Of a stretch of 64,000 nucleotides of DNA, positions 54,507 through 64,000 are shown piece by piece (positions within the stretch are counted from its first letter, which is position 1; the number at the start of each line of letters is the position of its first letter). The notes below the pieces were generated by a model. It worked only from the letters and a program-made list of their open reading frames with translations, was not told the DNA's origin and did no database searches. The stretch covers positions 62,001-126,000 of the forward strand of contig CANXME010002414.1 in the NCBI GenBank assembly GCA_948144175.1. Reading direction: 5' to 3'. Position numbers and translations under genes: made by a program. The stretch comes from Closterium sp. NIES-65 (Eukaryota > Streptophyta > Zygnematophyceae > Desmidiales > Closteriaceae).

Positions 54507-56393
54507 TCAACACAGGGGGACCGCACGCACCTGTGCCCTCCTCTCCTCTTGCCTGCTTTCGCCATTGACACTGCTTCCATCAACCTCCTCCTCCCCTGCC
54601 TTGCCTTCTTCACCCTCCTTCCCTCCCTTCACCGTCTCCCCCTCTCCACCCCCCTGCCCATCCCTACCATCACCACCACCTCCACCAGCAGCATCAGCGC
54701 CATCAGGCACAGCAGCAGCGGCAGCAGAGTCCTCAGCAATGGCAGGGAGGGGCATGCCGGGGAGGCCAAGGATGGAGGGAAGTCCATCAGCAGCCACAGT
54801 GACAGGCCGCAGCTGAGCCACTGCTGGGGACACCGCCACGCCCGCTGCCACCGCTGCCGCCACCGCTGCTGCCGGGGAGGAGTGGCTCGGCTGGCCTGGC
54901 TTGGATTCCGTCAAGGCCTGGTGGGTGAGTAGGGGGGGGGCAGGAGGGAGAAAGGCTGAAATATAGTGTGGTGGCCACGGTGACGGGGCGCAGCTGAGCC
55001 ACCTCTGGGGACACTGCCACGCCCGCTGCCACTGCTGCCGGGGAGGAGTGGCTCGGCTGGCCTGGCTTGGATTCCGTCAAGGCCTGGTGGGATGAGTGGG
55101 GGGAGGGGGCGGGCGAGGGAAGAGGGAGAGTGTGTGTGGTCGGATTAGCGTTGGAGAACTGGAGGGGACAGGCTGACAGTGCGATGGTTGATGCTGCGGT
55201 GCTATTGAGGCGCGTCAGAAGGTTTGATGTGTTGTGGCGCTCAGAATGGTGGCAGGGTGTGGCAGTGAGCTCAGGGAGGTGGTTATGCTGAAAGTCGTGC
55301 GTGCATGCCTGCCACCAGGCAGTACCATTCTCTGGAGCCTCTTTTCAAGGCGCATGAAAGCGCACTGACCTTGAGGATGTAGTACACGCATGCACTTTGA
55401 CGGCACGGACCTCGGGGAAGAGGTAAATGTACTTGCAGTCTTGCTCGTTTGGCACTGAGGGGTATAGACTGGTAGATGCCTACATGTTCTGCGCCTCAAG
55501 AGTGCACTGAGGGGTATAGACTGGTAGATGCCTACATGTTCTGCGCCTCAAGAGTGCACTGAGGGGTATAGACTGGTAGATGCCTACATGTTCTGCGCCT
55601 CAAGAGTGCACTGAGGGGTATAGACTGGTAGATGCCTACATGTTCTGCGCCTCAAGAGTGCACTGAGGGGTATAGACTGGTAGATGCCTACATGTTCTGC
55701 GCCTCAAGAGTGCACTGAGGGGTATAGACTGGTAGATGCCTACATGTTCTGCGCCTCAAGAGTGCACGGACGGACCTCGGGGAAGAGGTAGATGTATTTG
55801 CAGTCCTGCTCGTAGGGCACGGAGCGGTACAGACTGGTAGGCGCCTACCTTTTGATGTGCACGGACGGACCTCGGGGAAGAGGTAGATGTATTTGCAGTC
55901 CTGATCGTAGGGCACGGGGCGGTATGCGATGCAGGCGTCACACAGCTCACAGTTGTACCGGAACTGCCGCTCCACCCCCTTCTCCCTGCCGCGGTTTTCA
56001 CACCGCACCGCACACCCACGGCGTTGGTGGTGCCAAGTGGACAAGCGAGCAGAGCACCGAGAGAGAGAGGAGGTGCGGTGCCGAGGACCAGGTAAGGCAG
56101 TTGAGGCAGCGTGCCGGCGCAGGCAGCACATGAGTAACGGCATTGCCGGAGTGGCGTTGAGAAGGCAAGGCATTCCCGATGTCATGGTTGGGCGTTGATA
56201 AACCGTGCTCCACGTGATGTCCGCACACCAATGCCATGGTTGCTGCCCATCACAGTCCGCATGGCATGATGCATGCATGCACATTGACATGCAGGGCAAG
56301 GCATACACAAGCATGCATGCATGTATGCAATGCATGTATAAAAAGTCACTCGGTCGCACAGAGCACACGCAATCAAATGATGCAAGCGCATGT

Positions 56394-56471
<78 letters not shown>

Positions 56472-58316
56472 ACACGCGCGTGCGCGCGCGCGCACGCGCA
56501 CACACACACACACACACACACGCACAGTCCACAAGAAGCGGGAGCAGCAGAAGAGATGAAGAGGCGAGCCCTCTCAGCGTGTGCAAGAACAACAGGAACG
56601 AGAGCAGCCAAGAAGAAAACGCCAAGGTAAGAAGAACAAGGCCGATGCAGACGAGTATAAGCTGCGATACGGGTCTTTGAAATGAGTGCACGTGCCTCTC
56701 CACCCACCTCTTGAGCAGCTTCTGCCCGCCTTTAACGGACATCATGGTGACAAGGTCCGTTTTTAAGTCGACTCAAAAGCAAAGTCACCTAAGCGTTGCT
56801 CCGCCCACCTCTTGAGCAGCTTCTGGCCGCCCTTGACGGCCATCATGGTGACCAGGTCCGTTGCCGCCTCCACCACCCTGCTGCCGTCCGTGCGCCGCTC
56901 TGGCAGGGCTGACAAGGGGCGCGCTGCCAGGCAGTCATGCAGTGAGAGAGAGACAGAGGAATGGGGGACGATGGAGGGCGGTGAACAAAGCAAAAGTCAG
57001 AGAATGGACGCCTCCACCACCATGCTGCTGCTCTGGCAGGGACGACAGGGGGCGTGCTGCACGGCAGTCATGCGGTTGCAAGCAGAGTGAAGAACAGAGA
57101 GTGGGAGACAGTGTGGCGAGGGATGCAGGTGCAATTGCAGAGCCAGAGGATCCGGTGAGTGATAGCAGGACTCAAGCAGTAGCGCTACTCCTGCCACCCA
57201 CATGCATGTGGCAGCAGCCGCACTGACTGAGGTGAGGTCTCACCGAATTTGAAGCAGAAGTGGTTGCAGGCGGCGCAGCGGTAGAGCACGCGGGAGAGGT
57301 CTGCCTCTGCCTTGCGCTGCCGCTCCTCCACTCGTTGCCTCATGCTCCACCCGCCCTTCTCCTCCCCGTCGTCCTGCCGGGGAAAGGGGGGGTATGGGTG
57401 GGGGAAAGGGGGGTGGGAACGGTATAGCAGTTGAGTGGGACGAAAGTGGTGTGCAGGGGCAGAGGGTGGAAGGGGCAGACGGAGCTGAATGCGCCCGTTA
57501 ATTGGATGAAGGGCAGGGTGGGTCGTGATACCTTGTCGTAGCTGACGAGAAGCCCGTCGTGGTGCGGCTTGAACTTGTGCCCATTGGTCTTCCACATGGC
57601 TGCTGTAGCCTGCCGGGCCAAGCACGCAAGGCGGTGGGAGGGGAAGGGAGGCATGTATGAGGCGAGATGAGATGAGGCAAGAATGGGAAGCTGCCCGCTA
57701 GAAGGAAGCTGTTTCCAGGCGCTCTTCTCGTGGCGGTTGAACTGCGCTGCCACGAGACGAGGTGGACGGGGATTGGTGGTTGGCGTGGGCAGGTGCAGTG
57801 AGAGGCGAGTAGATGCAGAGAGGTGCGGCATGGGAACCAGCAGCACCACGACTAACAGGGCACACACTGTGCAGCAGGAATTGCACCCACTGGTGACAGA
57901 CAGTGGCACGGACAGCAGTGAAGGGCATCCGATCAGCAAAAAGAGGTACCAAGGGAGCATATAGTAGGCTGATGTGCCAAGGGTTCACAAGCTACCAGCC
58001 TCTCACTCACACGCTACTAACATCCCAGTTACTGCTGCTAGCCTGCAACTACTGGCCAGCATCCCACTCACATGCTGCTTCTCGTCAAAGTCAACGAAGC
58101 ACATGCTGCGCACCTGCACACCACGTGCAGAGACCAGATTATGATGAGCGCATGTGACGTACAAGACATGTTACGGTACACACATGGCAGCGCCTGCATG
58201 AGTTGCTTGGAGCAGAAAGGGCGAGTCAGATGCATTTCGGGTTCACAGCGGTGTGAAACACAAGAGGATACGAAAGCAGGATTCAACAGCAAGCGACTCG
58301 TTCAAAGCAAGCATCG

Positions 58317-58358
<42 letters not shown>

Positions 58359-59143
58359 GCAGTAGAATGGCATCTCACCCGACGAAAGGCAATAAAGCCC
58401 TCCAGATGGCGAAAGAGCTGTGCGACGAGAGTGAGTCCACATCACATGCCCAGGGCGAGGTGGGCACACAGACGAGGGGTGGAGGGCGAAGGAAGGGGAA
58501 TAGGAGAGGAAAGAGGGGGAGGAGGGTGGGAGAGGAAACAGAGGAGGGTAAAGAGACTGAGTTGCACATCATCGCACAGCTCCTGCACCAGTGTGTGTGA
58601 ACGGTGCAAGGTTAGCAAGCATGCGGTAGCGTGTGCTATGAGCGTGCAGCGTGGGCTGGCGCAAGGCACAGAATTAGCTACAGCTCAGTCGGCACAGGGA
58701 AAGGGAGACACGTGTACCAAATCGTTGCTCTCTTGATTGCTCGCGCGCATCGCTCTCGCACGCACAGTCCGTCGGTCAGGCAGGATCAAGAAACGGCCCG
58801 GCGATCCCATGTGGAAAACAGCGCGATCTCGCGGCCAACATAGGAAAAAAAAATATTCTGGCCACAATTGTTCTGGTGCAGTACACCCAAACACGCTGAA
58901 CGCTGCAGGAGCGGGAAATTAAATAAATAAAAATATTCCCGCAACGTCCCGGCGTTGATCCCGCGGTGCGCTCACCCCTTCGAGCTGCTCCGTGGAGGCG
59001 CCGGGCGGCACGTTGGTGATGTAGAGCGTGCGCGACGGGTTCACCCACGTCTTCTCCTTGAACGTGCTCTTCTTCCCCTTTATCCCCGCCGCGCGCGCCG
59101 CCTCCTCCGACAGGCCGCCATAGTTAATGCTTCCGCCACTCAT
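54507..59143 (-). CDS. Host gene: RRM domain joined to STEEP1-like zinc-binding domain, about eight exons
   Basis: Exons on the minus strand: 59143-58976, 58417-58379, 58113-58072, 57609-57532, 57373-57244, 56923-56809, 55985-55871 and probably 54917-54507. GT/AG borders and phases agree, giving about 365 residues. Residues ~38-110 form an RRM: RNP2 LYITNVP, helix EQLEGLFRHLEGF, RNP1 RSMCFVDF, then HATAAMWKTNGHKF. After SYDKDDGEEKGG and a charged helix comes YRCAAC, ALPERRTDGSRVVEA, QKLLKR and EKGVERQFRYNCELC. These align in order and spacing with the two CxxC pairs and the DRSRVIDA / GIERQYRKKC motifs of STEEP1-family proteins (human STEEP1, plant At5g63440-like). The last exon is Ala/Gly/Glu-rich and the least certain. 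RNA binding is inferred. Confidence 0.7.
54797..55083 (-). repeat. Tandem duplication of the last-exon start
   Basis: Two copies 166 bp apart (acceptors before 55083 and 54917), each CACCAG then GCCTTGACGGAATCC and ALTESKPGQPSHSSPAA, AQLRPVTVA. Both keep phase 0 with exon 7. Only the 54917 copy continues open into a long tail, while the 55083 copy is followed by a pyrimidine tract and the second acceptor. Confidence 0.8.
55403..55923 (-). repeat. Three partial copies of exon 7 donor half plus 52-bp x6 tandem array
   Basis: The donor-side half of exon 7 (QDCKYIYLFPE and the GTCCGT donor) occurs at 55861-55923 (true exon), 55766-55837 and 55403-55472. Between the last two lies a 52-bp unit repeated six times (55454-55765), beginning ACTGAGGGGTATAGACTGG. 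On the gene strand each unit contains CATCTACCAG, a possible 3' splice site. The copies lie in the intron between exons 7 and 8. Confidence 0.85.
56396..56524. repeat. (CA)n microsatellite with CG-rich interruption
   Basis: About 35 CA units, then CGCGCGTGCGCGCGCG, then more CA. Within the intron between exons 6 and 7. Confidence 0.97.
56705..57080 (-). repeat. Partial duplications of exon 6
   Basis: True exon 6 is 56923-56809. The 3' half with its donor is copied at 56757-56705 (TDLVTMMSVKGGQKLLKR then GTGGGT). The 5' half with its acceptor is copied at about 57080-57003 (CTGCCAGAGCAGCAG context). Neither copy has both splice sites in good order. Confidence 0.75.
58319..58364. repeat. (CAG)n microsatellite
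   Basis: About a dozen CAG units with one AAG, close to the donor of exon 2 (58379) in the second intron of the host gene. Confidence 0.95.
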
Positions 59144-59255
59144 GGCTGTAGTAGTCGTGTTCACGATGCGGGACGCTTTGGATGGCGCTGAGACGCTGAC
59201 TGCTGCACGTCAAGCTCCCAAAGAGAATTAGGTTTGCGACCCTGCGCAGTTGCAG

Positions 59256-59536
59256 TGTTATGAGTTGTATGAAAGAAGAGTGCGCAGAATGCAATATCGC
59301 GGAATTGATTACAACTACTGAGCAAACATCGGGGCCTAGGCATAATATAGCAAGGCTAGCTAAGCCCGAGGTCGCGAAGTCGTGCGAGGGTTGGGTGTAG
59401 GTTTGGGTTTGGAAAACCCGAAGGCGACGCGGAGGACGTTCGGGAGGCGAGGTCGTCGGACCGAGCCTGAACTCCGAAAAGTTGGAAATGTACGCGTAAG
59501 CGGTGCCTCAGTAAGGAATTAGCAAAATTCCTTACA
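59256..59536 (-). repeat. 3' LTR of the Ty3/Gypsy element
   Basis: On the minus strand it starts TGTAAGGAATTTTGCTAATTCC directly after the purine tract GAAGGGGGGGGTAG, so that edge is firm. The inner edge is set at TGTTATGAG/CATAACA (59256) only from the TG..CA rule and could be off. It lies between the element and the RRM/STEEP1-like start codon. Confidence 0.5.
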
Positions 59537-59548
59537 CTACCCCCCCCT

Positions 59549-62500
59549 TCAAGAAAGGTGGTCAATATCAGGCACGTGTCGGCGAGAAAGATACTGCCGG
59601 AGTACCGAGTGCCCTTCTAGTGAGTCAGCCGGGACCCACGTGTCGTCGTCACTTGTGCGATCCACCCATCGCAGTAGAAAATCGACGTGGCGGCCGGCTG
59701 GGGTCGCACGAATGCGATGATTCAATATCTTCCAGGGTTGGAGCGTGGGATCTGCTACCGGTCGGACACTTGGCGCCTGGTGGGGTCGAGCGACGTCGGA
59801 GGACTGGGGTGCCACGTAGTGGCGAAGTAAACTGACGTGGAAGGCGTCGTGGATTTGCGAGTCGTCCGGGAGGAGAAGTTTCGCAGTGACCGGTGTCAGC
59901 ATTCGAATGATGCGGAAAGGTCCCACGTATCGAGGACGCAGTTTTGCGGGTTGGGGCAGTCTGAGGTTTTTGGTGTCCAGGAGAACCATCTGCCCCTCGC
60001 GGAAGGGTAAATTTCGTCGGTGTTGGTCAGCGTAGCGGCTAGCGGTCGAATTCGCTTTTCGGATAAAGTCAACTGCTTTGGCACGCGCGTCCTGGAGTTC
60101 CGAAATAAACTGCTGTGACCTGGGTACCGGGTTGTCGGGAGTTGTCGATGAGGGTACCACCGGGTCTATCCCGTAATTCAGGTAGAAGGGTGATTGCTTG
60201 GTCGTTGCAGATGGGGCGTTATTGTACGCAAACTCGAGCATGGGAAGGTAATCTTCCCACTTGGTGATGTCCGGGCAGTTCGTGCGAATCAGCTGCTCCA
60301 TCGTTTGGTTTGTCCTCTCCGTCTGTCCGTCGGTTTGCGGGTGGTAGGACGACGAAAATTGCAGGCGGGTGCCGTACTGTGCCCATGTCTCCTGCCAGAA
60401 TTTCGACGTGAATTTCGGATCTCGTTCGCTGATGATCGCCGAAGGTAACCCGTGGAGGCGTACGACGGTCGAGATGAAGAGTCGCGCTGTTTCTTCGGCT
60501 GTGATCGTTGTACGGCAGGGCGCGAAATGCGCCATTTTCGTTAAGCGATCAACGACGACGAGCACGGAGTCGTTGCCACTTGCGCCAGCTGGAAGGCCCG
60601 TGACGAAATCCATAGTCACCTGTTGCCACGGTCGTTCGGGTGGCTCGAGGGGCTGCAGTAAGCCAGATGGTCGTTGTCGTGATGACTTCATTGCCTGGCA
60701 CGTCGGGCAGGCGGACACATAGCGCTGCACGTCCGACGCCATGTCGGGCCAGTAGTAGTTCCGCTGCAGCAGCTTCAATGTTTTGTCGATGCCGAAATGC
60801 CCGGAGAGGTTGGAGTCGTGTACTTCTTGCGTTAGTAATTCGCGTAAGGGTCGGTAGGAAGGTACCCAAACTCGGTTAGTACCGACTTTTAGGTAGTAAC
60901 TTCCATGCGGTGTAGTGACCCCGCGGTGTTGATTGGTCCTGAAAAATCTGTCGATCCTGTAGCCGTGCTTGAATAATCATGCCAATAAAGGGTTGGAATG
61001 GGCGATTAGTACTGCTGCGGTCTGCATGGAAGGGCGGGTCAGGGCGTCGGCGATGTTGTTGGCGCCCTTTTTATATGTGATGGTGTAGCGGAAATTTGAT
61101 TCGAGGTAGTCAAGCCACCGGATTTGTCGTGGGTTGAGCTGTGGTTGGCTGCGCATGTACTGTAGTGACTTGTGGTCAGTTCGGATTGTGACATCCGCTC
61201 CCGTGAGGTAGCATCGCCATGTTCGAAACGCCTGCACGATGGCGAGCATTTCCTTGTCGTGAACCGGGTAGTTGCGCTCGGGCGGCTGCATTTTTCTTGA
61301 CTCGTACGCGATGGGTTGCAGTCCGTTGCCGAAGTCCTGTAATAGCACAGCGCCGACCGCGAAATCGCTGGCGTCCGTCACGACTTCGAACGGTCGAGAT
61401 GGATCTGCCAGTCGAAGCACCGGGGGTGAACTCAAAATTTTCTTCAGCTCGTTGAAAGCCAGCTGTTCTCTCTCCCCCCAAAAAAACTGCACGCCCTTAT
61501 GCAGGAGATCGGTTAACGGCCTGGTTACCCCCGCCATATTGGGTACAAAACGGCGGACGTAGTTAACGAAGCCGAAGAAACTCTGCAACTCAGTGATGTT
61601 CGTGGGCGGCTTCCACTCCAAAATCGCTTTTACTTTTTGAGGGTCGATTTTAATGCCTTCCCCAGAGACAACGTGCCCCAGAAACTCCAGCTCCGACCGT
61701 AAGAACTCGCACTTAGAGCCCTTCGTAATCAGCCGGTTCTGCTACAAGCGTCGGAACACTTCGTCTAAGTCCTGTAAATGCTGCTCCCGAGTCTTGCTGT
61801 ACACCAGGATGTCGTCCAGGTAAACAATAACTTTTTTATCCAACATGTCCCGAAACACTCCATTCATAGTGAGCTGGAAAGTCGAGGGTGCGTTCGTCAG
61901 CTCGAACGGCATCACGGTGTACTCATAACTGCCGTAGCGGGTGCGGAATGCGGTCTTCGGGCAGTCGTCGGCGAACACACGAATTTGATGGTAGCCACCT
62001 CGCAAATCGATTTTCGAGAAGAAACGAGCCCCGCGAAGTTGATCCAGCAGGTCGTCTGCTCGTGGGATCGGATAACGCGACTTGATTGTGACCCGATTCA
62101 ACACTCGATAGTCGATGCACATGCGCAGGCCTCCGTCCTTCTTCGGTGTGAATAGTATCGGGGCGGCGTACGGCGACGTGCTCGGCCGGATAAAACCCTT
62201 AGAAAGCAGATAATCCAACTGTTTCTGCAATTCGTCGAGCTCCGTTTGGCTGAGCCGCCATTGGGACCGAACGGTTGGTTTCGCGCCTGGTTCCAGCTCA
62301 ATCCTGTGGTCTTCCGGACGCTGAGGTGGCAGCCCATCAGGTAGGTCATCTGCGAATATTTCGGGGTACCTCCGAATTATGCTCGCCACGTCGTCGGGTA
62401 CAGCAGCGCAGAGCATGTCGATGTCGGCAATTTTTTCATAAGCCACCACCTCGTACAGCTGTACGGCGTAGCCTTGTGCTCCCCGTTTTATCGCCCTCTT

Positions 62501-62860
62501 CAGCGTTATCGCGTTGACACATGTTGTCGTCGGCTCCGGCTCCGCCCATTTCGGAAGTGTCACGCGCCCCTTGTTGCACAGCACCGTGATCGCTCCCGTC
62601 GTCCAGTCGATGGTCGGATTGAAACGCTGCAGCCAATCCCTTCCGAGCAGCACATCGCAACCGTCCTGTGTTGTCGCCAGCATTCGCATGGAGAACCCGA
62701 AATCGTCGCCACACTTCATCCGAATTTGTCGGACCTCGTCCTTGATCGCCAGCGGTGTTCCGTCCACCAATCGCGCATCAATCTCTGGTAGACACCTGTC
62801 CAGCTTGACTCCGATTTTTTTTGCCGTCGCCAGGTTGACGAGACTGTGGCTCGCCCCACC
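59549..62860 (-). pseudogene. Ty3/Gypsy chromovirus pol with C-terminal chromodomain (two stops)
   Basis: One frame with TAG at 61742 and TGA at 60977. Order: protease ([14 protein letters not shown], its catalytic Asp side cut off by the B2 insertion; later LLGRDWL), RT ([32 protein letters not shown]), RNase H ([22 protein letters not shown]), integrase (HFGIDKTLKLL, CPTCQAM, MDFVTGLPAG, SERDPKFTSKFW, YHPQTDGQTERTNQ) and a chromodomain (HRIRATPAGRHVDFLLRWV). This order is Ty3/Gypsy, and the chromodomain places it in the chromoviruses, which target chromatin marks. Gag and the 5' LTR must lie beyond the right edge. Confidence 0.92.
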
Positions 62861-62992
62861 TGAGAAGAAGTGAACGAGAATGGAATGACTATGAACGAAG
62901 TGAGTACAAATAGGAAACCCTAATTGGGTTGTACCCCCTATGAGATACCCCACTATAGCCTACACAAATAAATAAGCTATAATGTTCTGACA
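62861..62992 (-). repeat. 3' LTR of Copia B2
   Basis: 132 bp (TGAGAAGAAG to TGTTCTGACA on the plus strand), related to the B1 and D LTRs. The purine tract (sense CCTATGGGGGTG) follows at 62993-63003. It interrupts the Gypsy protease. Confidence 0.88.
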
Positions 62993-63204
62993 CACCCCCA
63001 TAGGCAAAGTGGGGGAGAACAAGGGGTCACAAGACCAGTCAAGCAAAGCAAAGCAAAGCTCAGGGTGGATCACAAAGTCACCACACATTCCGAGCACAAG
63101 TTCAAAGGCCAGAAGGCCAGTCCACATGCAAGATCATATACAGAGATATACAAGAGTCAAGCAAGCAAGGGCAAGAGTATATATAGGTGAAGGTACAAGC
63201 AAGG

Positions 63205-64000
63205 TCAAGAAGTGAGCAAGTGAGGCAAGACAGGCACAAGACCCAGCATCGTGCAGCAACGCTGATGATCACAAGGCGCAAGAGCCTTGGTGAAGACATC
63301 AGCAGTGTTAGCCTCAGAGGCCACGTACACAAGTCGCAACTGTCCACGCTACTGCAGCTCACGAGCAAGAAAGTAGCGGAGAGCAATGTGCTTTGTCCTG
63401 TGCTCCAGTCGCTGCTCTCGACATAAAGCCAGCATGGCCTTGTTGTCTACGTACAGGACTGGAGGAGAACGCGGCGGCTCTCCAAGGTCGGTCAGCAGGT
63501 AGGTGAGCCAGCGAAGCTCCTGGGCAGCCATAGCCCCCGCGTAGATCTCAGCCTCACAACTAGAGCCGAGAACAGAAGACGAGCGGGTAGCCCGCCACGA
63601 GACAGAGCCGGAACCAAGGCTGAAGGTGTAACCCTGTGACGACCGCTGCGTAGCCTGGTTGTCAGCCCAAGAAGCGTCCGCGTGCCCAGTGAGGACCACT
63701 GGACTGCGCCCTCCAAGCACTAGCCCCATGCCCGACGTGCTGCACAAGTAGCGCAACACCCTCTTCGCTGCAGCCATGTGCTCTGGTCGGTGTCTCCCAG
63801 GAGCAACATAGCGTGCGAGAATGCTAAGAGGGTATGCAACGTCAGGTCGTGTGCAGGTCATCAGTTACATGAGGCAGCCAACAAGCTCTGCATATGGGCC
63901 ACTCGACTCTACGGACTCATCCGAAGGCAGAGCTGAGAGCGAGTGGCGAGTAGGCAGAGGAGTGGCCTGAGGCGAGGAGTACGTGAAGCCGAAGCGCTGA
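63205..64000 (-). pseudogene. Copia B2 RNase H (5' part beyond window)
   Basis: Similar to B1: TRPDVAYPLSILARYVAPGRH, LTGHADASWADNQ, SSVLGSSCEAEIYAGAMAAQE, LYVDNKAMLALCREQ, YVASEANTADVFTKAL, with the stop at 63205. TAG at about 63346 stands where B1 has CAG, and a TAA interrupts CLMYLM at about 63864. The RT should continue to the right of the window. Confidence 0.9.

Noticed and set aside
55815-56745. 339- and 187-codon minus frames through the (CA)n region
   Set aside because: They cross a CA microsatellite and intron sequence; only the 55985-55871 part matches a real exon in phase.

Overview
This window comes from a nuclear genome packed with retrotransposons. It most likely belongs to a streptophyte (a land plant or charophyte/zygnematophyte alga). 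Two intron-containing host genes, one at each side, have plant-type relatives: a DUF7796-like membrane protein at the left and an RRM/STEEP1-like zinc protein at the right. Almost everything between them is nested LTR retrotransposons, with plant-style iMet-type primer binding sites and very short LTRs. The species is not identifiable by eye; a desmid or other charophyte is only a guess.

Left to right: (1) 1-1509, 5' part of a minus-strand host gene whose first intron holds a pentanucleotide satellite. (2) 2325-13009, Copia family A copy A1 (minus, TSD TCCGA). It carries four later insertions: an intact-looking 3.1 kb pogo/Tigger-like DNA transposon inside one LTR, two solo ~130 bp LTRs, and a 1.25 kb non-coding LTR element (TRIM-1). 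(3) 13149-19226, Copia A2 (minus, TSD CTTGC). (4) 19522-33270, Copia A3 (plus), split by Copia B (21713-29384, TSD GCATA). (5) 33271-34290, non-coding palindrome-rich repeat. (6) 34291-37242, non-coding LTR element F (TSD CATGC) with non-coding LTR element D nested inside it. (7) 37243-39221, degenerate minisatellite and a small palindromic repeat. (8) 39222-51947, Copia E2, a gag-less copy, with a full copy of the same family (E1, 39382-46597, TSD AGAGT) inserted into it. (9) 51948-54130, minisatellites and a dispersed non-coding repeat. (10) 54507-59143, host gene RRM/STEEP1-like (minus, about eight exons), whose introns hold partial exon duplications and microsatellites. (11) 59256-62860, 3' part of a Ty3/Gypsy chromovirus lying just upstream of that gene on the same strand, broken by another Copia (B2) that runs off the right edge.

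The insertions can be ordered by nesting and TSDs. Most coding elements are dead, chiefly through CAG to TAG and CGA to TGA changes. A2 and A3 are separate insertions that share the same lethal mutations, so they were probably copied in trans. The most unusual theme is that short-LTR families E, D, F and TRIM-1, coding or not, carry G+C-rich tandem arrays between primer binding site and body. These share a sense-strand CCCGTCGC core, and in TRIM-1 the units fold as hairpins with compensatory changes. Three of the four also share a CCTGTGGG block next to the primer binding site. This looks like a common cis-acting leader system used by autonomous elements and their non-coding followers.
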